NCBI RefSeq assembly: GCF_008711465.1
Contig: NZ_VXKQ01000005.1
Coordinates: 112,502-176,501, forward strand
Reading direction: 5' to 3'
Source of the DNA: Francisella sp. SYW-9
GTDB taxonomy: Bacteria; Pseudomonadota; Gammaproteobacteria; Francisellales; Francisellaceae
Length of the DNA: 64,000 bases
This document shows, in pieces, positions 1-9,259 of this stretch. The first letter of the stretch is position 1. Each line of letters begins with the position of its first letter. Below the pieces are notes generated by a model. The model made no database searches. It was given only the letters and a program-made list of their open reading frames with translations, and was not told the DNA's origin. The position numbers were made by a program, and so were the translations under genes.

Positions 1-384
1 GATGACTTAGTAGTTGCTAAATATTTAGTGGATGTGGGATGTAAAGTATTGATGCCTTGGGCTGCTCCAATAGGAAGTGGTAAGGGACTTGTTAATCCAT
101 ATGCATTAAAAGTATTAAGAGAGCGTTTTAGTGATATTGAACTAATAGTTGATGCGGGTATAGGTGTTCCATCTCAAGCTTGTGAGGTTATGGAGATGGG
201 TTATGATGGGGTTTTATTAAATAGTGCGGTCGCATTAGCTGGTGATCCTATACTTATGGCTAGTGCATTTAAACTTGCAATAGAGTCTGGAAGGGAAGCC
301 TTTAAATCAAAGAGAATGATAGAAAGAGAACTATCTTCACCTTCAACAAGCTTGTTTGAAACTCCATTTTGGCATCAGGATTAA
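1..384 (+). CDS. thiG: thiazole synthase ThiG, C-terminal part (cut by window start)
   Basis: The reading frame is open from base 1 and encodes about the last 127 residues of a ThiG-type TIM barrel; the N-terminus lies outside the window. ThiG makes the thiazole phosphate of thiamine from deoxyxylulose 5-phosphate, dehydroglycine and ThiS thiocarboxylate. Visible family marks are the stretch PIGSGKG followed by the segment with [11 protein letters not shown] and the LLNSAVA phosphate-binding strand near the end. The next gene starts 5 bases after the stop and is also a thiamine gene, so this is the 3' part of a thiamine operon. Identification is firm; only the size is unknown. Confidence 0.93.
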   Translation, partial: DDLVVAKYLVDVGCKVLMPWAAPIGSGKGLVNPYALKVLRERFSDIELIVDAGIGVPSQACEVMEMGYDGVLLNSAVALAGDPILMASAFKLAIESGREAFKSKRMIERELSSPSTSLFETPFWHQD

Positions 385-389
385 ATCTC

Positions 390-1859
390 ATGAAAGGTAT
401 TTTTTTAACAATAGGGGGCTCAGATAGCTCATCTGGTGCGGGAATCCAAGCAGACATTAAGATTGCTAGTGATATTGGCGTAAATATAACTACAGTTATT
501 AGTTGTGTTACAGCTCAAAACTCTATGACTATTTTAGATATTCAAGAAGTTAGTGCAAAGAGCTTTTCACAACAGCTCAATGCAATTGTAGATGATTTTC
601 ATATTAAAGTTATTAAAAGTTCTGTTTTAGTCTCAATCGAGCAGGTTGATATACTTATAAACTTTATAAAAACATTTAAAGAAGTTATTTATATCTGTGA
701 TCCTATAATGTTTTCAACAACAGGGAAACAGCTAGTTTCAAGAGATGTTATTGAGTATGCTAGATTAAATTTATATCCTTTAGCAGATATTTTGACACCG
801 AATTTAGATGAAGCAAAGATATTACTAGGAGATATAGATTTTTCAGTTTTGGGAAGTCCTGATAATATAGCCAAAGCACTACAGAAAAAGTATCACTGTA
901 AGAATGTTTTTCTCAAAGGAGGACATAGTATAGAGAAGAATATCTGTATTGATTTTTATTGTAGTAATAATGATTTTAACTATAGTTTAGTTTCATCAAA
1001 ATATAAAGTAAATACTAGAATTAGAGGTACAGGCTGTGCATTATCAAGTGCTATTGCAAGCTTTTTAGTGTTGGGGTTTGATATTAATAATTCTTTAGTC
1101 TTAGCTAAAGCATATATCACTAATGCTATTAAAAACTCTCAAAGAATAACTATAGGAGCAAATCATTTAGCTATTAAAGATTCTTTTAGCTTTAATAGTG
1201 ATTTTCCGAGGATTTATTTTGATAAGCCTTTTTCTAATTTAAAGTTTAGATCAATTAATAAAGTTGGCTTTTATCCAATAGTTGATGATGCTGATAAAAT
1301 TCCTCGTTTAGCTAAGCTAGGCGTCAAAACAATCCAACTTAGAATTAAGTCAAAAGATACTGTGTATGTAGAGAAAAATATTGTAAAAGCTATTGAGTAT
1401 CAAAATAAATATCAGTTACAGCTTTTTATAAATGATCATTATCAGCTTGCTATTAAGCATAATGCTTTTGGTATACATCTAGGCCATGAAGATCTACTTA
1501 AGTTATTTTACTCAGATAGTGAGACTTTATTTAAAATTAGTAAATCAAGTATAGCTTTAGGATTAAGTACTCATGATTACTATGAGTTAGCGATAGCCTT
1601 AGCCATTAATCCTAGTTATATAGCTTTAGGACCTATTTATCCTACAACAACAAAGCAAATGAAATTTAAGCCTCAAGGTTTGAGTAAGATTCATCAATGG
1701 TTATATATATTAGATGTACCTCTAGTTGCAATTGGAGGTATTAAACAAGAGCATTTAAATGATATAAAAAATATTGGGGTTGATGGTATTTCTGTAGTTA
1801 GTTTAGTAGATGAAATTTCAGATAATAAGTTAGAAGAAATAGTGAAGTTTTTAAGGTAG
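390..1859 (+). CDS. thiDE: ThiD-ThiE fusion: HMP-phosphate kinase / thiamine-phosphate synthase
   Basis: The N-terminal half is a ThiD-type ribokinase fold: IGGSDSSSGAGIQAD opens the protein and a GTGCALSSAIASF anion-hole motif lies near residue 215. The C-terminal half, from about residue 290, is a ThiE-type TIM barrel with TIQLRIK, FINDH, GIHLGHEDL, LGPIYPTTTK and VAIGGI. ThiD phosphorylates HMP and HMP-P, and ThiE couples HMP-PP to thiazole phosphate, so one chain performs two consecutive steps of thiamine synthesis in the cytoplasm. I prefer the ATG at 390 over an upstream TTG at 369, because 369 lies inside thiG and the conserved ThiD start follows 390 directly. The ThiD-then-ThiE order should be compared with other thiamine fusions. 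Confidence 0.92.
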   Translation: MKGIFLTIGGSDSSSGAGIQADIKIASDIGVNITTVISCVTAQNSMTILDIQEVSAKSFSQQLNAIVDDFHIKVIKSSVLVSIEQVDILINFIKTFKEVIYICDPIMFSTTGKQLVSRDVIEYARLNLYPLADILTPNLDEAKILLGDIDFSVLGSPDNIAKALQKKYHCKNVFLKGGHSIEKNICIDFYCSNNDFNYSLVSSKYKVNTRIRGTGCALSSAIASFLVLGFDINNSLVLAKAYITNAIKNSQRITIGANHLAIKDSFSFNSDFPRIYFDKPFSNLKFRSINKVGFYPIVDDADKIPRLAKLGVKTIQLRIKSKDTVYVEKNIVKAIEYQNKYQLQLFINDHYQLAIKHNAFGIHLGHEDLLKLFYSDSETLFKISKSSIALGLSTHDYYELAIALAINPSYIALGPIYPTTTKQMKFKPQGLSKIHQWLYILDVPLVAIGGIKQEHLNDIKNIGVDGISVVSLVDEISDNKLEEIVKFLR

Positions 1860-1865
1860 TAATAT

Positions 1866-2639
1866 ATGAATCTAAATGAAAAATTATCACAGCAAGAGCA
1901 TGACTATTATACAAGACAGTTGATGTTAAAAGATTTTGGAGTTGAGAGTCAGATAAAGTTAAAAGAATCATCTATTTTGCTTATAGGAGTAGGAGGTGTA
2001 GGATCACCTGTTGCTACTTATTTAGCTGGTCTAGGAATAGGTTCATTAACAATAGTTGATAATGATGTTGTAAGCTTTTCAAATTTACATAGGCAAGTGT
2101 TATTTGATATTGATAGCATAGGTGAATCTAAAGCAACTATAGCTAAAAATAAGCTAGAAAAGTTAAACCCATATATACATATAAATACTATTACAGATAG
2201 ATTAACACTAGAAAATTCTTCTGAGCTTAATATTCGTGAATTTGATTTGATTATAGATACAAGTGATAACTTTGAAACTAAAGTCTTATTAAATAAGCTT
2301 TCTATAGCAAATAAAGTTACTTTGCTATCTGGAGGCGTTCAGGGACTTAATTTTCAAGCAGGGATCTTTAATATAAATAATCATGCAGCATGTTTGAATT
2401 GTTTATATCCAAAGATGAATCAACTAACAAATAGTCAAAAAGTTGGAGTATTAGGTGTTACAGCAGGGTTAGAGGGTATGATGTTAGTTAATATTGCTAG
2501 TAATTTTTTGCTAAATAGAGATAATTTTTTAGATTCTACTTTATATACATATGATTTAAGAAATATAGAACTAAAAAAATATACCTTATCTAAAAATATA
2601 GATTGTAATGTATGTTTTTCAAATACTCTTCTAAATTAA
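1866..2639 (+). CDS. thiF: ThiF/MoeB-family adenylyltransferase
   Basis: This is an E1-like enzyme of 257 residues, the usual ThiF/MoeB size. It has the ATP-binding loop GVGGVGS at 41-47, the acidic VDNDVV strand, and DTSDNFETK at 131-139. Two CxxC pairs (C176/C179 and C247/C250) form the expected structural zinc site. In thiamine synthesis ThiF adenylates the C-terminal glycine of the sulfur carrier ThiS. It sits 6 bases after the thiDE stop in the same operon, which favours ThiF over MoeB. I cannot exclude that it also serves molybdopterin synthesis. Confidence 0.88.
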   Translation: MNLNEKLSQQEHDYYTRQLMLKDFGVESQIKLKESSILLIGVGGVGSPVATYLAGLGIGSLTIVDNDVVSFSNLHRQVLFDIDSIGESKATIAKNKLEKLNPYIHINTITDRLTLENSSELNIREFDLIIDTSDNFETKVLLNKLSIANKVTLLSGGVQGLNFQAGIFNINNHAACLNCLYPKMNQLTNSQKVGVLGVTAGLEGMMLVNIASNFLLNRDNFLDSTLYTYDLRNIELKKYTLSKNIDCNVCFSNTLLN

Positions 2640-2689
2640 AAGAAAAGTTTGTATGATGTTTAAAATATTAAATTGAGGAATTATAAAAA

Positions 2690-3967
2690 ATGTATGATAA
2701 GGATAGTAGAAATGTAATTTTGTTGGCAGGAATAGGAGCAATTTTAGAGTTCTATGATTTTGTTTTATATATGATTTTCTCTAAGGAAATATCAGCAACT
2801 TTTTTTGCAGAAATTACCAACCCAACAATTAAAGCTTTTTTAACCATACTAATATTTTCAATAGCATATTTAGTAAGACCTTTCGCAGGAACTATACTTG
2901 GTATAATTGGAGATTTGATAGGTCGAAGAAGATTACTTTTATTTACAATATTATTAATGGGAAGTTGCTCATTATGTATGGGGTTAATGCCAGGCTATGC
3001 TCAGTGGGGGCTATTTGCTAGTTTTGCTTTTGTAGTCTTACGTATATTACAAGGAATAGCCTTAGGTGGTGAATTGCCTGGAGCATATGTTATAGTGTAT
3101 GAGTCTGTAAAGGGTAGGATAGGTTTTGCTACAGCAATATTATTTACATTTGTAACTGGAGGATTCTTATTTTCTGACTTTGTAGGTTTTGCATTAGAGC
3201 ATCTTTTTGGTAGCTACGCTTGGAGAGCAGGATTTATAATAGGCGGCTTATTAGGTTTTGTAGGCTATTATGTACGTAGAAATCTTCATGAAACTCCAGA
3301 GTTTGAAAATATTGATAATCAGAAAAGACACTCTTTTAGTTCTTTAGTATCTACCTATGGAGCTAATCTTTTTGCTGGGATATGTATAGTTATTATAGTT
3401 GCTTTTGGTGGCGTGATGTTAACTTTATATATGCATAGATTTGTTGAAGATATTTTAGTTAATTATAATTCTGGACAGATTTCTCTAATTTTAACCCCTA
3501 GTGTTCTAGTTCTCACTTGCTTTACTTTTATATTTGGTTATTTTTCGGATAAAGTTGGTATAGCTAAAATGTTTGCAGCAGGGGCTATACTTGTTGTTAT
3601 TAGTTCTCTACCAATATTTTATTTGATGAGTTGCTTTGGCACAGTTTTCTACATTATAATAACTTCAATTGTTATTATGCTGTTTTATTCCTTAATTGCA
3701 GCGAGCTTTATATTCTTATTATGTGATCTTTTCCCAACGGATGTGAGATTATCAGGTGTTGGCTTAAGTTATAATTTAGCTTTTGCAGTAGTAGGAGGTA
3801 TTGCTCCACTAATAAGTACAACAATTATCACATTAACAAAATATCACTTCTTAGGCCCTGCTATGGTAGGCATAGTTTGTGGTTTGGTAGGCTTATTAGG
3901 AGTCTTTATTTATCTTAAAAAAGGCGGTTATCATAAGAATAATAAAGAGATGATAGTTAAGCTATAG
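2690..3967 (+). CDS. MFS transporter, metabolite:H+ symporter (MHS) type
   Basis: A 425-residue inner-membrane carrier with about 12 hydrophobic segments. The MHS subfamily is indicated by the opening LEFYDFVLY (residues 19-27) and by YLVRPFAG followed by the loop 2-3 motif GDLIGRRR at 74-81. Family members (ProP, ShiA, KgtP) import organic acids, betaines or shikimate with protons; the substrate here is not predictable. It lies 50 bases after the ThiF-like gene on the same strand, so uptake of a thiamine precursor is possible, but that rests on position only. A TGAGGA ribosome site precedes the ATG. Confidence 0.82.
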   Translation: MYDKDSRNVILLAGIGAILEFYDFVLYMIFSKEISATFFAEITNPTIKAFLTILIFSIAYLVRPFAGTILGIIGDLIGRRRLLLFTILLMGSCSLCMGLMPGYAQWGLFASFAFVVLRILQGIALGGELPGAYVIVYESVKGRIGFATAILFTFVTGGFLFSDFVGFALEHLFGSYAWRAGFIIGGLLGFVGYYVRRNLHETPEFENIDNQKRHSFSSLVSTYGANLFAGICIVIIVAFGGVMLTLYMHRFVEDILVNYNSGQISLILTPSVLVLTCFTFIFGYFSDKVGIAKMFAAGAILVVISSLPIFYLMSCFGTVFYIIITSIVIMLFYSLIAASFIFLLCDLFPTDVRLSGVGLSYNLAFAVVGGIAPLISTTIITLTKYHFLGPAMVGIVCGLVGLLGVFIYLKKGGYHKNNKEMIVKL

Positions 3968-3968
3968 T

Positions 3969-4243
3969 CTATAAAAATTTATAATAAATACTAAAGTCAT
4001 ATTCTACGGCTAGAAGATGAAAAGTATGTGGGAATAAGTTTTCAAATGGCTCAAAGCAATAGTGTTTATACCCAGGATCTCTATACCATTTTTAGCAGTA
4101 TCAATAAGCTTATTATTCATATCTAGACTTCTATGATTTAAATCGATAGCGAATATTTTAAATTTAGCAACATCTGTTGAGAATTTTGAGACATTGATAG
4201 ATCCTATAATTATTTCGTTTTATTTTATTGCATTTTTTAACAT
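3969..4243 (-). pseudogene. decayed small hypothetical gene
   Basis: Read on the minus strand, an AAGGAG ribosome site precedes an ATG at 4243. The frame stops at codon 8 (TAA), continues in the same frame with residues such as GSINVSKFSTDVAKF and AIDLNHRSLDMNNKL, then shifts by one base and continues as YRDPGYKHYCFEPFENLF to a stop at 3969. The coherent protein-like sequence on both sides of the lesions indicates a former gene of about 90 codons. I do not recognise the family. The remaining intergenic stretch up to 4481 (about 240 bases) shows nothing I can name. Confidence 0.55.
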
Positions 4244-4481
4244 ACTCCTTGAAAGACTATTTGCTTAACAGTCTTTTTCATTAGCTAGTTTTTTATCTTT
4301 TTTTCAACTTTAGTATTAAAATCGACTAGTTACAGACATAATTTAGTGGATACTACGTTAAACGCTTTTTATTGCTGTGACAAAAGAGTGTTTAATTTAA
4401 CATTTGTAATATGTATATTTTCCTTTCATTCTTAGTTGTAGTGATATGATAAGTTTGAATTTTAAGATTATATAGATTTAA

Positions 4482-5786
4482 TTAGAATATGCTCATTGAT
4501 TCACACATCATTAAAAAACAACAGAAGCAGATTGCTAGAGTAATTATATTAAAATTATATTTTTTTGTGGCTAGAGATATTACTAACCAGCTTAGCATTC
4601 CCCATATGATGCCTTGAGAAATAGATAGAGTCAGAGGCATTAGTACGATAGTTAAAAATGCTGGTATAGTCTGAGAAAGATCATCCCACTCTATAAATCT
4701 AACAGAAGAAAGCATATGACTACCAATAATAACTAATGCTGGAGCAACAACAAACATCGGTACCATTTCTACAATAGGAGATAGAAATAAAAATGGTAAA
4801 AATAATATTCCCACTGTTATTGCAACTAGTCCACTTTTACCTCCGATAGAAATACCAACTGCAGACTCAACATATACAGAAGATGGAGATGTACCAAATA
4901 ACCCAGAAAACAAAGATGAAAAAGAATCTACAAGTAAAGACTCTCTCATTCTGATAGGATTACCATCCTTGTCTAGAGTATTTGCTACACTAGCTAAACC
5001 AACAATTGTACCAGTGCTATCAAAAATATTTATAAATAAGAAAGAAAAGATCGCGGGTATTGTTGCTATTTTTAGACTTCCTAACCAATCTATAGAGAAA
5101 AATAGCGAAAAGTCAGGCATAGAAAAGAAATGTTTAGGAATTTCCATAACAGTATCAGTTCCTATTATTCTACCAAAAGGTAGAGATAACAAGCATCCAA
5201 CAAAAATCATAATCAACATTGCTGTTTTAACTTTTCTACAAGTTAGGATAATTAGTAAGAACAGACAAATAATAAAGATTCCGGTCTGGATAGAAATAGG
5301 AGCTATTTCTAGTAGGGAAGATGGAGACTTTTCAATAAACCCAGCATTAAAAAAGCCAACTAATGCAACAAAAACACCAATCCCAGCACCTATACCATTT
5401 TTTACTCCAACAGGGATCGCATCCAAGATTTTTGCTCGGATATTAAAGATAGCAAGTAATGCAAAGATTACTCCAGACCAAAAAACTGTCCCCAAAGCTG
5501 TTTGCCAAGGGATATGCCAAATATCAACAATAGTATATGTAAAAAAGACATTCATACCCATTGCTGGAGCTACAGCATAAGGGTTTTTTGCATATAATCC
5601 CATAGCTATTGAAGATAAAGCAGAAATCATAACTGTACTAGTGACTATGGCATTAGCAGGCATACCTGTTTGGCTTAAAATTTTTGTATTAACAATGATG
5701 ATATAAATCATTGTTAAGAATGTTGATAGACCTGCAATTAGCTCTACTTTATATGATGCAAATTCGTTACCAAAGAGTTTATTCAT
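4482..5786 (-). CDS. AzgA-type purine permease (NCS2 family)
   Basis: A 434-residue polytopic inner-membrane protein. It carries FLFINIFDSTGTIVGLA in the middle and GTSPSSVYVESAVGISIGGKSG after it, which is the usual AzgA/PurP signature around the substrate and ion sites. Members import adenine, guanine or hypoxanthine by proton symport. It is transcribed with nadE and pncB upstream on the same strand (52-base gap), so it may share their transcript. The start at 5786 (MNKLFGNEFASYK) matches the typical short cytoplasmic N-terminus. The precise purine is not deducible. Confidence 0.88.
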   Translation of the reverse strand: MNKLFGNEFASYKVELIAGLSTFLTMIYIIIVNTKILSQTGMPANAIVTSTVMISALSSIAMGLYAKNPYAVAPAMGMNVFFTYTIVDIWHIPWQTALGTVFWSGVIFALLAIFNIRAKILDAIPVGVKNGIGAGIGVFVALVGFFNAGFIEKSPSSLLEIAPISIQTGIFIICLFLLIILTCRKVKTAMLIMIFVGCLLSLPFGRIIGTDTVMEIPKHFFSMPDFSLFFSIDWLGSLKIATIPAIFSFLFINIFDSTGTIVGLASVANTLDKDGNPIRMRESLLVDSFSSLFSGLFGTSPSSVYVESAVGISIGGKSGLVAITVGILFLPFLFLSPIVEMVPMFVVAPALVIIGSHMLSSVRFIEWDDLSQTIPAFLTIVLMPLTLSISQGIIWGMLSWLVISLATKKYNFNIITLAICFCCFLMMCESMSIF

Positions 5787-5838
5787 AAAGAGTTTATTCC
5801 ATTAAATTTTATAATATTTAAATTTTTCTCAGATTATC

Positions 5839-6591
5839 TTAGTCAAAGTTTGGCGTAAGAGCAGGGATTCTCTTATGATGGCTACGATTATGCCAAAAGC
5901 TTATTCTTTCTAAAGCTTTTTCAGAGACTTCTTTACCATCTAAGAAATCATCAATTTCAGCATATGTAACACCCATTTCATCCTCGTCAGTTTGACCTTG
6001 CCATAATCCTGCAGAAGGAGCTTTATCTAAAATATTTTGAGGGACTTCTAAATATTTACCAAGCTCAAAAACTTGAGACTTTTTAAGCTTAACTAAAGGA
6101 AGAATATCTGCTGCGCCATCGCCAAATTTTGTAAAGTATCCCATATACCATTCACAAGCATTATCTGTACCAATTACAATACGATTGTTTTGTTGGGCAT
6201 AAGCATATAAATACATCATTCTAAAGCGTGCTTGGGCATTACCTTTTATTACATGTTGACGATTGTTATCAGAGTTTGTAAAAGCTTGTGTAGAGTCTAA
6301 AAAAGTCTCAAATGCTGGTTGAATAGGAACTATATGATGAGGAATATTTAATTTATTTATAAGCTCTATGGCATCATGCATATCTTGGTCTTGATTATTT
6401 TTTGAAGGCATTATTAAAGCTGTTACTGGTAGATTAGTCTTAGTAGCTAAACAAGCAGCTACAGCTGAATCTATACCTCCGCTTATACCAATCACAAAAC
6501 CTTCAGCAGGATAGTTTAAACAACTTTCTTTTATCCACTTTACAATTTTTTTTGAATAATTACCTACTTCAAAATTTTTAACAATGTTCAT
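5839..6591 (-). CDS. nadE: NadE-family ammonia-dependent synthetase (NAD or NMN synthetase)
   Basis: A 250-residue single-domain amidating enzyme. The PP-loop SGGIDS lies at 37-42; GTDNACEWYMGYFTKFGDGAADILP follows in the second half and holds the residues contacting the nicotinate substrate and ATP. There is no glutaminase domain, so ammonia is the nitrogen donor. Published work on Francisella tularensis showed that its NadE-family enzyme of about this size prefers nicotinate mononucleotide and acts as an NMN synthetase. Whether this copy has that preference cannot be read directly here. It follows pncB by 14 bases, forming a nicotinate salvage pair. Confidence 0.92.
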   Translation of the reverse strand: MNIVKNFEVGNYSKKIVKWIKESCLNYPAEGFVIGISGGIDSAVAACLATKTNLPVTALIMPSKNNQDQDMHDAIELINKLNIPHHIVPIQPAFETFLDSTQAFTNSDNNRQHVIKGNAQARFRMMYLYAYAQQNNRIVIGTDNACEWYMGYFTKFGDGAADILPLVKLKKSQVFELGKYLEVPQNILDKAPSAGLWQGQTDEDEMGVTYAEIDDFLDGKEVSEKALERISFWHNRSHHKRIPALTPNFD

Positions 6592-6605
6592 TTTATATCC
6601 TTTAC

Positions 6606-7697
6606 TTATTTTACTAAATTTAATCTATCAGAATTAATTTTCTTTCTACCTACTTTAGCTTGAGGATTATTATTTAGCTCAACACAATCTCCGGTAAAGC
6701 CAATATTCACTTTTAATAAAGCACTTCCAATACCAAATATATCTACAGGTGTATTTTCATCGTTAAATTTTTTTACTTTATTATAGTCAAAATTTCCTGA
6801 TGCAATAATTTTGACATGTTGAAACCCTTCAGTATCAAAAGATTTTCTTAAAGCTTTTATAAGCTCTAGATTTACACCCCTACAATCAATGGTTTTTTTT
6901 ATAGTAGAATTTTCTAGGAAATATTTATCAATCATATTAGGAGATGTATCAACTCTAACGGCAAATAATTTATTACCAAATTTCTTAGCTACAGCTAGAG
7001 AGTCTGTTATGACATCGTTATTATAATCAACTAAGGCAATAAGAGGTTCTTTAGGAAATGCATCAACATATGCTTGGCAGGCATCTATAAGGTTACCATC
7101 AAAGCTTTGTATTAGTGCATGAGGCATAGTTCCCATACCTAATTGACCAGTCCATGCTCCCATAGCATCTGTAGCAACTTTAGTTATGCCACCAATATTT
7201 GCAGCATATCCATCACCTGGTTGAGTCAGATAAATATCTTCGCGATCACCCATAAATATAATTTCTTGATCTTTATTAAGAAGTTCATTATATAGGTAAG
7301 CATTTGTGGCTATACTTGTTCTTCTAGCTAAAATACCATCAATTATTCCTTCAAGAAAGCCAAAGTTTTTATACTTTCCCTTTATTGTTAGTACAGGTTC
7401 AAATGCAGAAACTTCATCGCCATCATTAAGAGCTTTTATTTCTAAATCATCACAGTTTAGGGCAAATTTTTCAATCAAAGCTAGTGATTCATCAACTCCA
7501 CAAAGTATAGTCTTATTATGGCGTTGGAAAAATTGCATTAAAATAATATCAGAAGAATTCTTAAGTATTTTCTGAGTCTTTATAAAATATTTTGCGGAGT
7601 AAAAGCCTGTTGATATATTATCATCAAATTGAAATGTTTTGTTTGTAAGTCTAGTTATTTTGCCAGTCTTTTTAAGCATAAATTCACAATCTATCAT
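6606..7697 (-). CDS. pncB: nicotinate phosphoribosyltransferase
   Basis: A 363-residue member of the nicotinate/quinolinate phosphoribosyltransferase fold. Characteristic stretches are LGMGTMPHALIQSF, ALVDYNND, AVRVDTSP and IIASGNFDYNKVKKF, followed by DIFGIGSAL near the C-terminus. The enzyme converts nicotinate and PRPP to nicotinate mononucleotide, the substrate of the following NadE-family enzyme. A promoter-like TTCAAA-18-TATAAT lies just upstream on the minus strand. A nicotinamide-specific (NadV-type) activity cannot be excluded by eye, but the PncB type is more likely. Confidence 0.86.
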   Translation of the reverse strand: MIDCEFMLKKTGKITRLTNKTFQFDDNISTGFYSAKYFIKTQKILKNSSDIILMQFFQRHNKTILCGVDESLALIEKFALNCDDLEIKALNDGDEVSAFEPVLTIKGKYKNFGFLEGIIDGILARRTSIATNAYLYNELLNKDQEIIFMGDREDIYLTQPGDGYAANIGGITKVATDAMGAWTGQLGMGTMPHALIQSFDGNLIDACQAYVDAFPKEPLIALVDYNNDVITDSLAVAKKFGNKLFAVRVDTSPNMIDKYFLENSTIKKTIDCRGVNLELIKALRKSFDTEGFQHVKIIASGNFDYNKVKKFNDENTPVDIFGIGSALLKVNIGFTGDCVELNNNPQAKVGRKKINSDRLNLVK

Positions 7698-7719
7698 TGG
7701 AATTATAATTAGATTTCAT

Positions 7720-7749
7720 ATTATAGCGATTATTATATCATTGTTTGAA
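7720..7749 (-). promoter_or_regulatory. candidate sigma70 promoter of pncB-nadE
   Basis: On the minus strand TTCAAA (7749-7744) is followed after 18 bases by a perfect TATAAT (7725-7720), about 20 bases before the pncB start codon. The same TTCAAA/TATAAT pairing occurs before the 6S RNA in this window. The implied leader is very short. This is a visual match only. Confidence 0.5.
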
Positions 7750-7773
7750 GATAAACTTTTATAAGATATTATT

Positions 7774-9249
7774 TTATTTAGAAAAAGCAGGGTTATTCAT
7801 ATGAGGTTTGTCATAATTATCAACATTATATCCAGCACCTAAAGATTGATATAAGTTTGAAATGCTAATTAAAGAGCTTAGTTTAGCTTGATTAGCTTGC
7901 ATTTGTTGGTTAAGGACATTTAAATAAATACCTAAATATTGCGCTTTACTTATAGCTCCTAATTGGTATTTCTTTCTAAGGATTCTTTCTTGCTTTCTTG
8001 TCGATTCAAGTGACATTATTTGTCTATCATAGTTTTTCTTATCAGCAACTCTTTTTGATAGATCATTATCAACATCTTCAAATGCTTTTTGTAAAGTATT
8101 AATATAGTCATAGTAGGCTTGATAGAATTGAGACTTAGCTTTATCACTATCTGCCATAATACTTAAGTTAAAGATCGGTACAGCTGCAACGGCTTCAGCG
8201 GCCCATGCCCATGCATTTAATGTGGCTAATTGACCAAGAGCTAAAGTTGCATTACCAAACGTACCAGTTAGATCTATACTTGGGAAGAATTGTGATCTTG
8301 CTAGACCTATATTAGCATTAGCAATTTTCAACTTATACTCTGCAATAGCTATATCTGGACGATTTTCTAATACTTGTGAAGGCAAGTTAACAGGGTTCTT
8401 GATATCAGCATTTATCTGATCAAGAGTTCTTGTTGTATTTATCTGCCCTGGATTTCTACCAGTTAAAATCTTAAGAGTATTATTAAAATGAGTAATATCA
8501 TTTTTTATCGTAGCAATTTTACCTTTTTGAATTTCTAATTGTTGTTTTATCAACTCGGGTAGTAAAGGAGAACTAGCTCCTAATTGATGTTGACGCTCTG
8601 CATAGTAGTATAAAACTTGCATTTTATCAACAAGCTGTTTTTGAAGTTGTAATTGCTCTTTTGCGGTTATTAAAGAAAAATATGCTCCTGTAACTTGAGT
8701 GATTATTGTTAAGCGAGTTGCATTTATAACATTTTTTTGTGATTTTTCACTAAATCTAGCAATTTTACCTAGTTGGAACTGTCTGACAATATTAATTGTG
8801 TAACTAGGAATAATTCCAGCCACAGAGCCACCAAAAAGCGAAGAACTTGGAGTACTTACATTTGGTATACTTACATTAGATGTAGTATCAAATGTTTGGG
8901 CAATAAAGCCACCACCACCAACACTTGCAGTAGGTAACCAACCATAGTCAGCTTTGTTTACTTCAGCTTGAGCTTGCAGTACATTACCAATAGCAACTTG
9001 AATTTTATTATTATCTTTTAATGCAGTTGTTACAAGATTATTTAATGTTGGATCATCAAACTCTCTCCACCAAGCGATTTGTGTTAAATCCCAGTTTTTA
9101 CTGATTTCACCCGCAGATTTGCTTTGACTATTCCAAAGGGCTGGAGCTTTTACTTTAGGTTTTTCATACTTTGGATTAAAAAAGCTACAGCTTGAAGTTA
9201 TTATAATAGTAGCAACTAGGGCTGTACGAAATATATTTCTTTTAATCAT
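7774..9249 (-). CDS. outer-membrane efflux lipoprotein, TolC/NodT family
   Basis: A 491-residue outer-membrane factor. It starts with a lipoprotein signal peptide ending ITSSC, with the acylated cysteine at residue 21. The mature part begins with the NPKYEKPKV...W pattern of the NodT/OprM group and contains the two repeated coiled-coil halves, including SLLPELIKQQLEIQKGKI and NRPDIAIAEYKL. Members form the trimeric outer-membrane channel of tripartite pumps. It is the third gene of an operon behind an EmrA-like adaptor (10-base gap) and an EmrB-like pump. It could also serve the type I secretion system near 49-53 kb, which has no outer-membrane partner of its own in the window. Confidence 0.9.
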   Translation of the reverse strand: MIKRNIFRTALVATIIITSSCSFFNPKYEKPKVKAPALWNSQSKSAGEISKNWDLTQIAWWREFDDPTLNNLVTTALKDNNKIQVAIGNVLQAQAEVNKADYGWLPTASVGGGGFIAQTFDTTSNVSIPNVSTPSSSLFGGSVAGIIPSYTINIVRQFQLGKIARFSEKSQKNVINATRLTIITQVTGAYFSLITAKEQLQLQKQLVDKMQVLYYYAERQHQLGASSPLLPELIKQQLEIQKGKIATIKNDITHFNNTLKILTGRNPGQINTTRTLDQINADIKNPVNLPSQVLENRPDIAIAEYKLKIANANIGLARSQFFPSIDLTGTFGNATLALGQLATLNAWAWAAEAVAAVPIFNLSIMADSDKAKSQFYQAYYDYINTLQKAFEDVDNDLSKRVADKKNYDRQIMSLESTRKQERILRKKYQLGAISKAQYLGIYLNVLNQQMQANQAKLSSLISISNLYQSLGAGYNVDNYDKPHMNNPAFSK

Positions 9250-9259
9250 ATTTGTTTGC

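Noticed and set aside
4969..5580. A 203-codon plus-strand frame opposite the purine permease
   Set aside because: The minus-strand protein has clear permease motifs; the plus-strand product is compositionally odd and unsupported.
5787..5838. Purine riboswitch upstream of the purine permease
   Set aside because: Only 52 bases separate it from nadE and none of the conserved purine-aptamer loops is visible.
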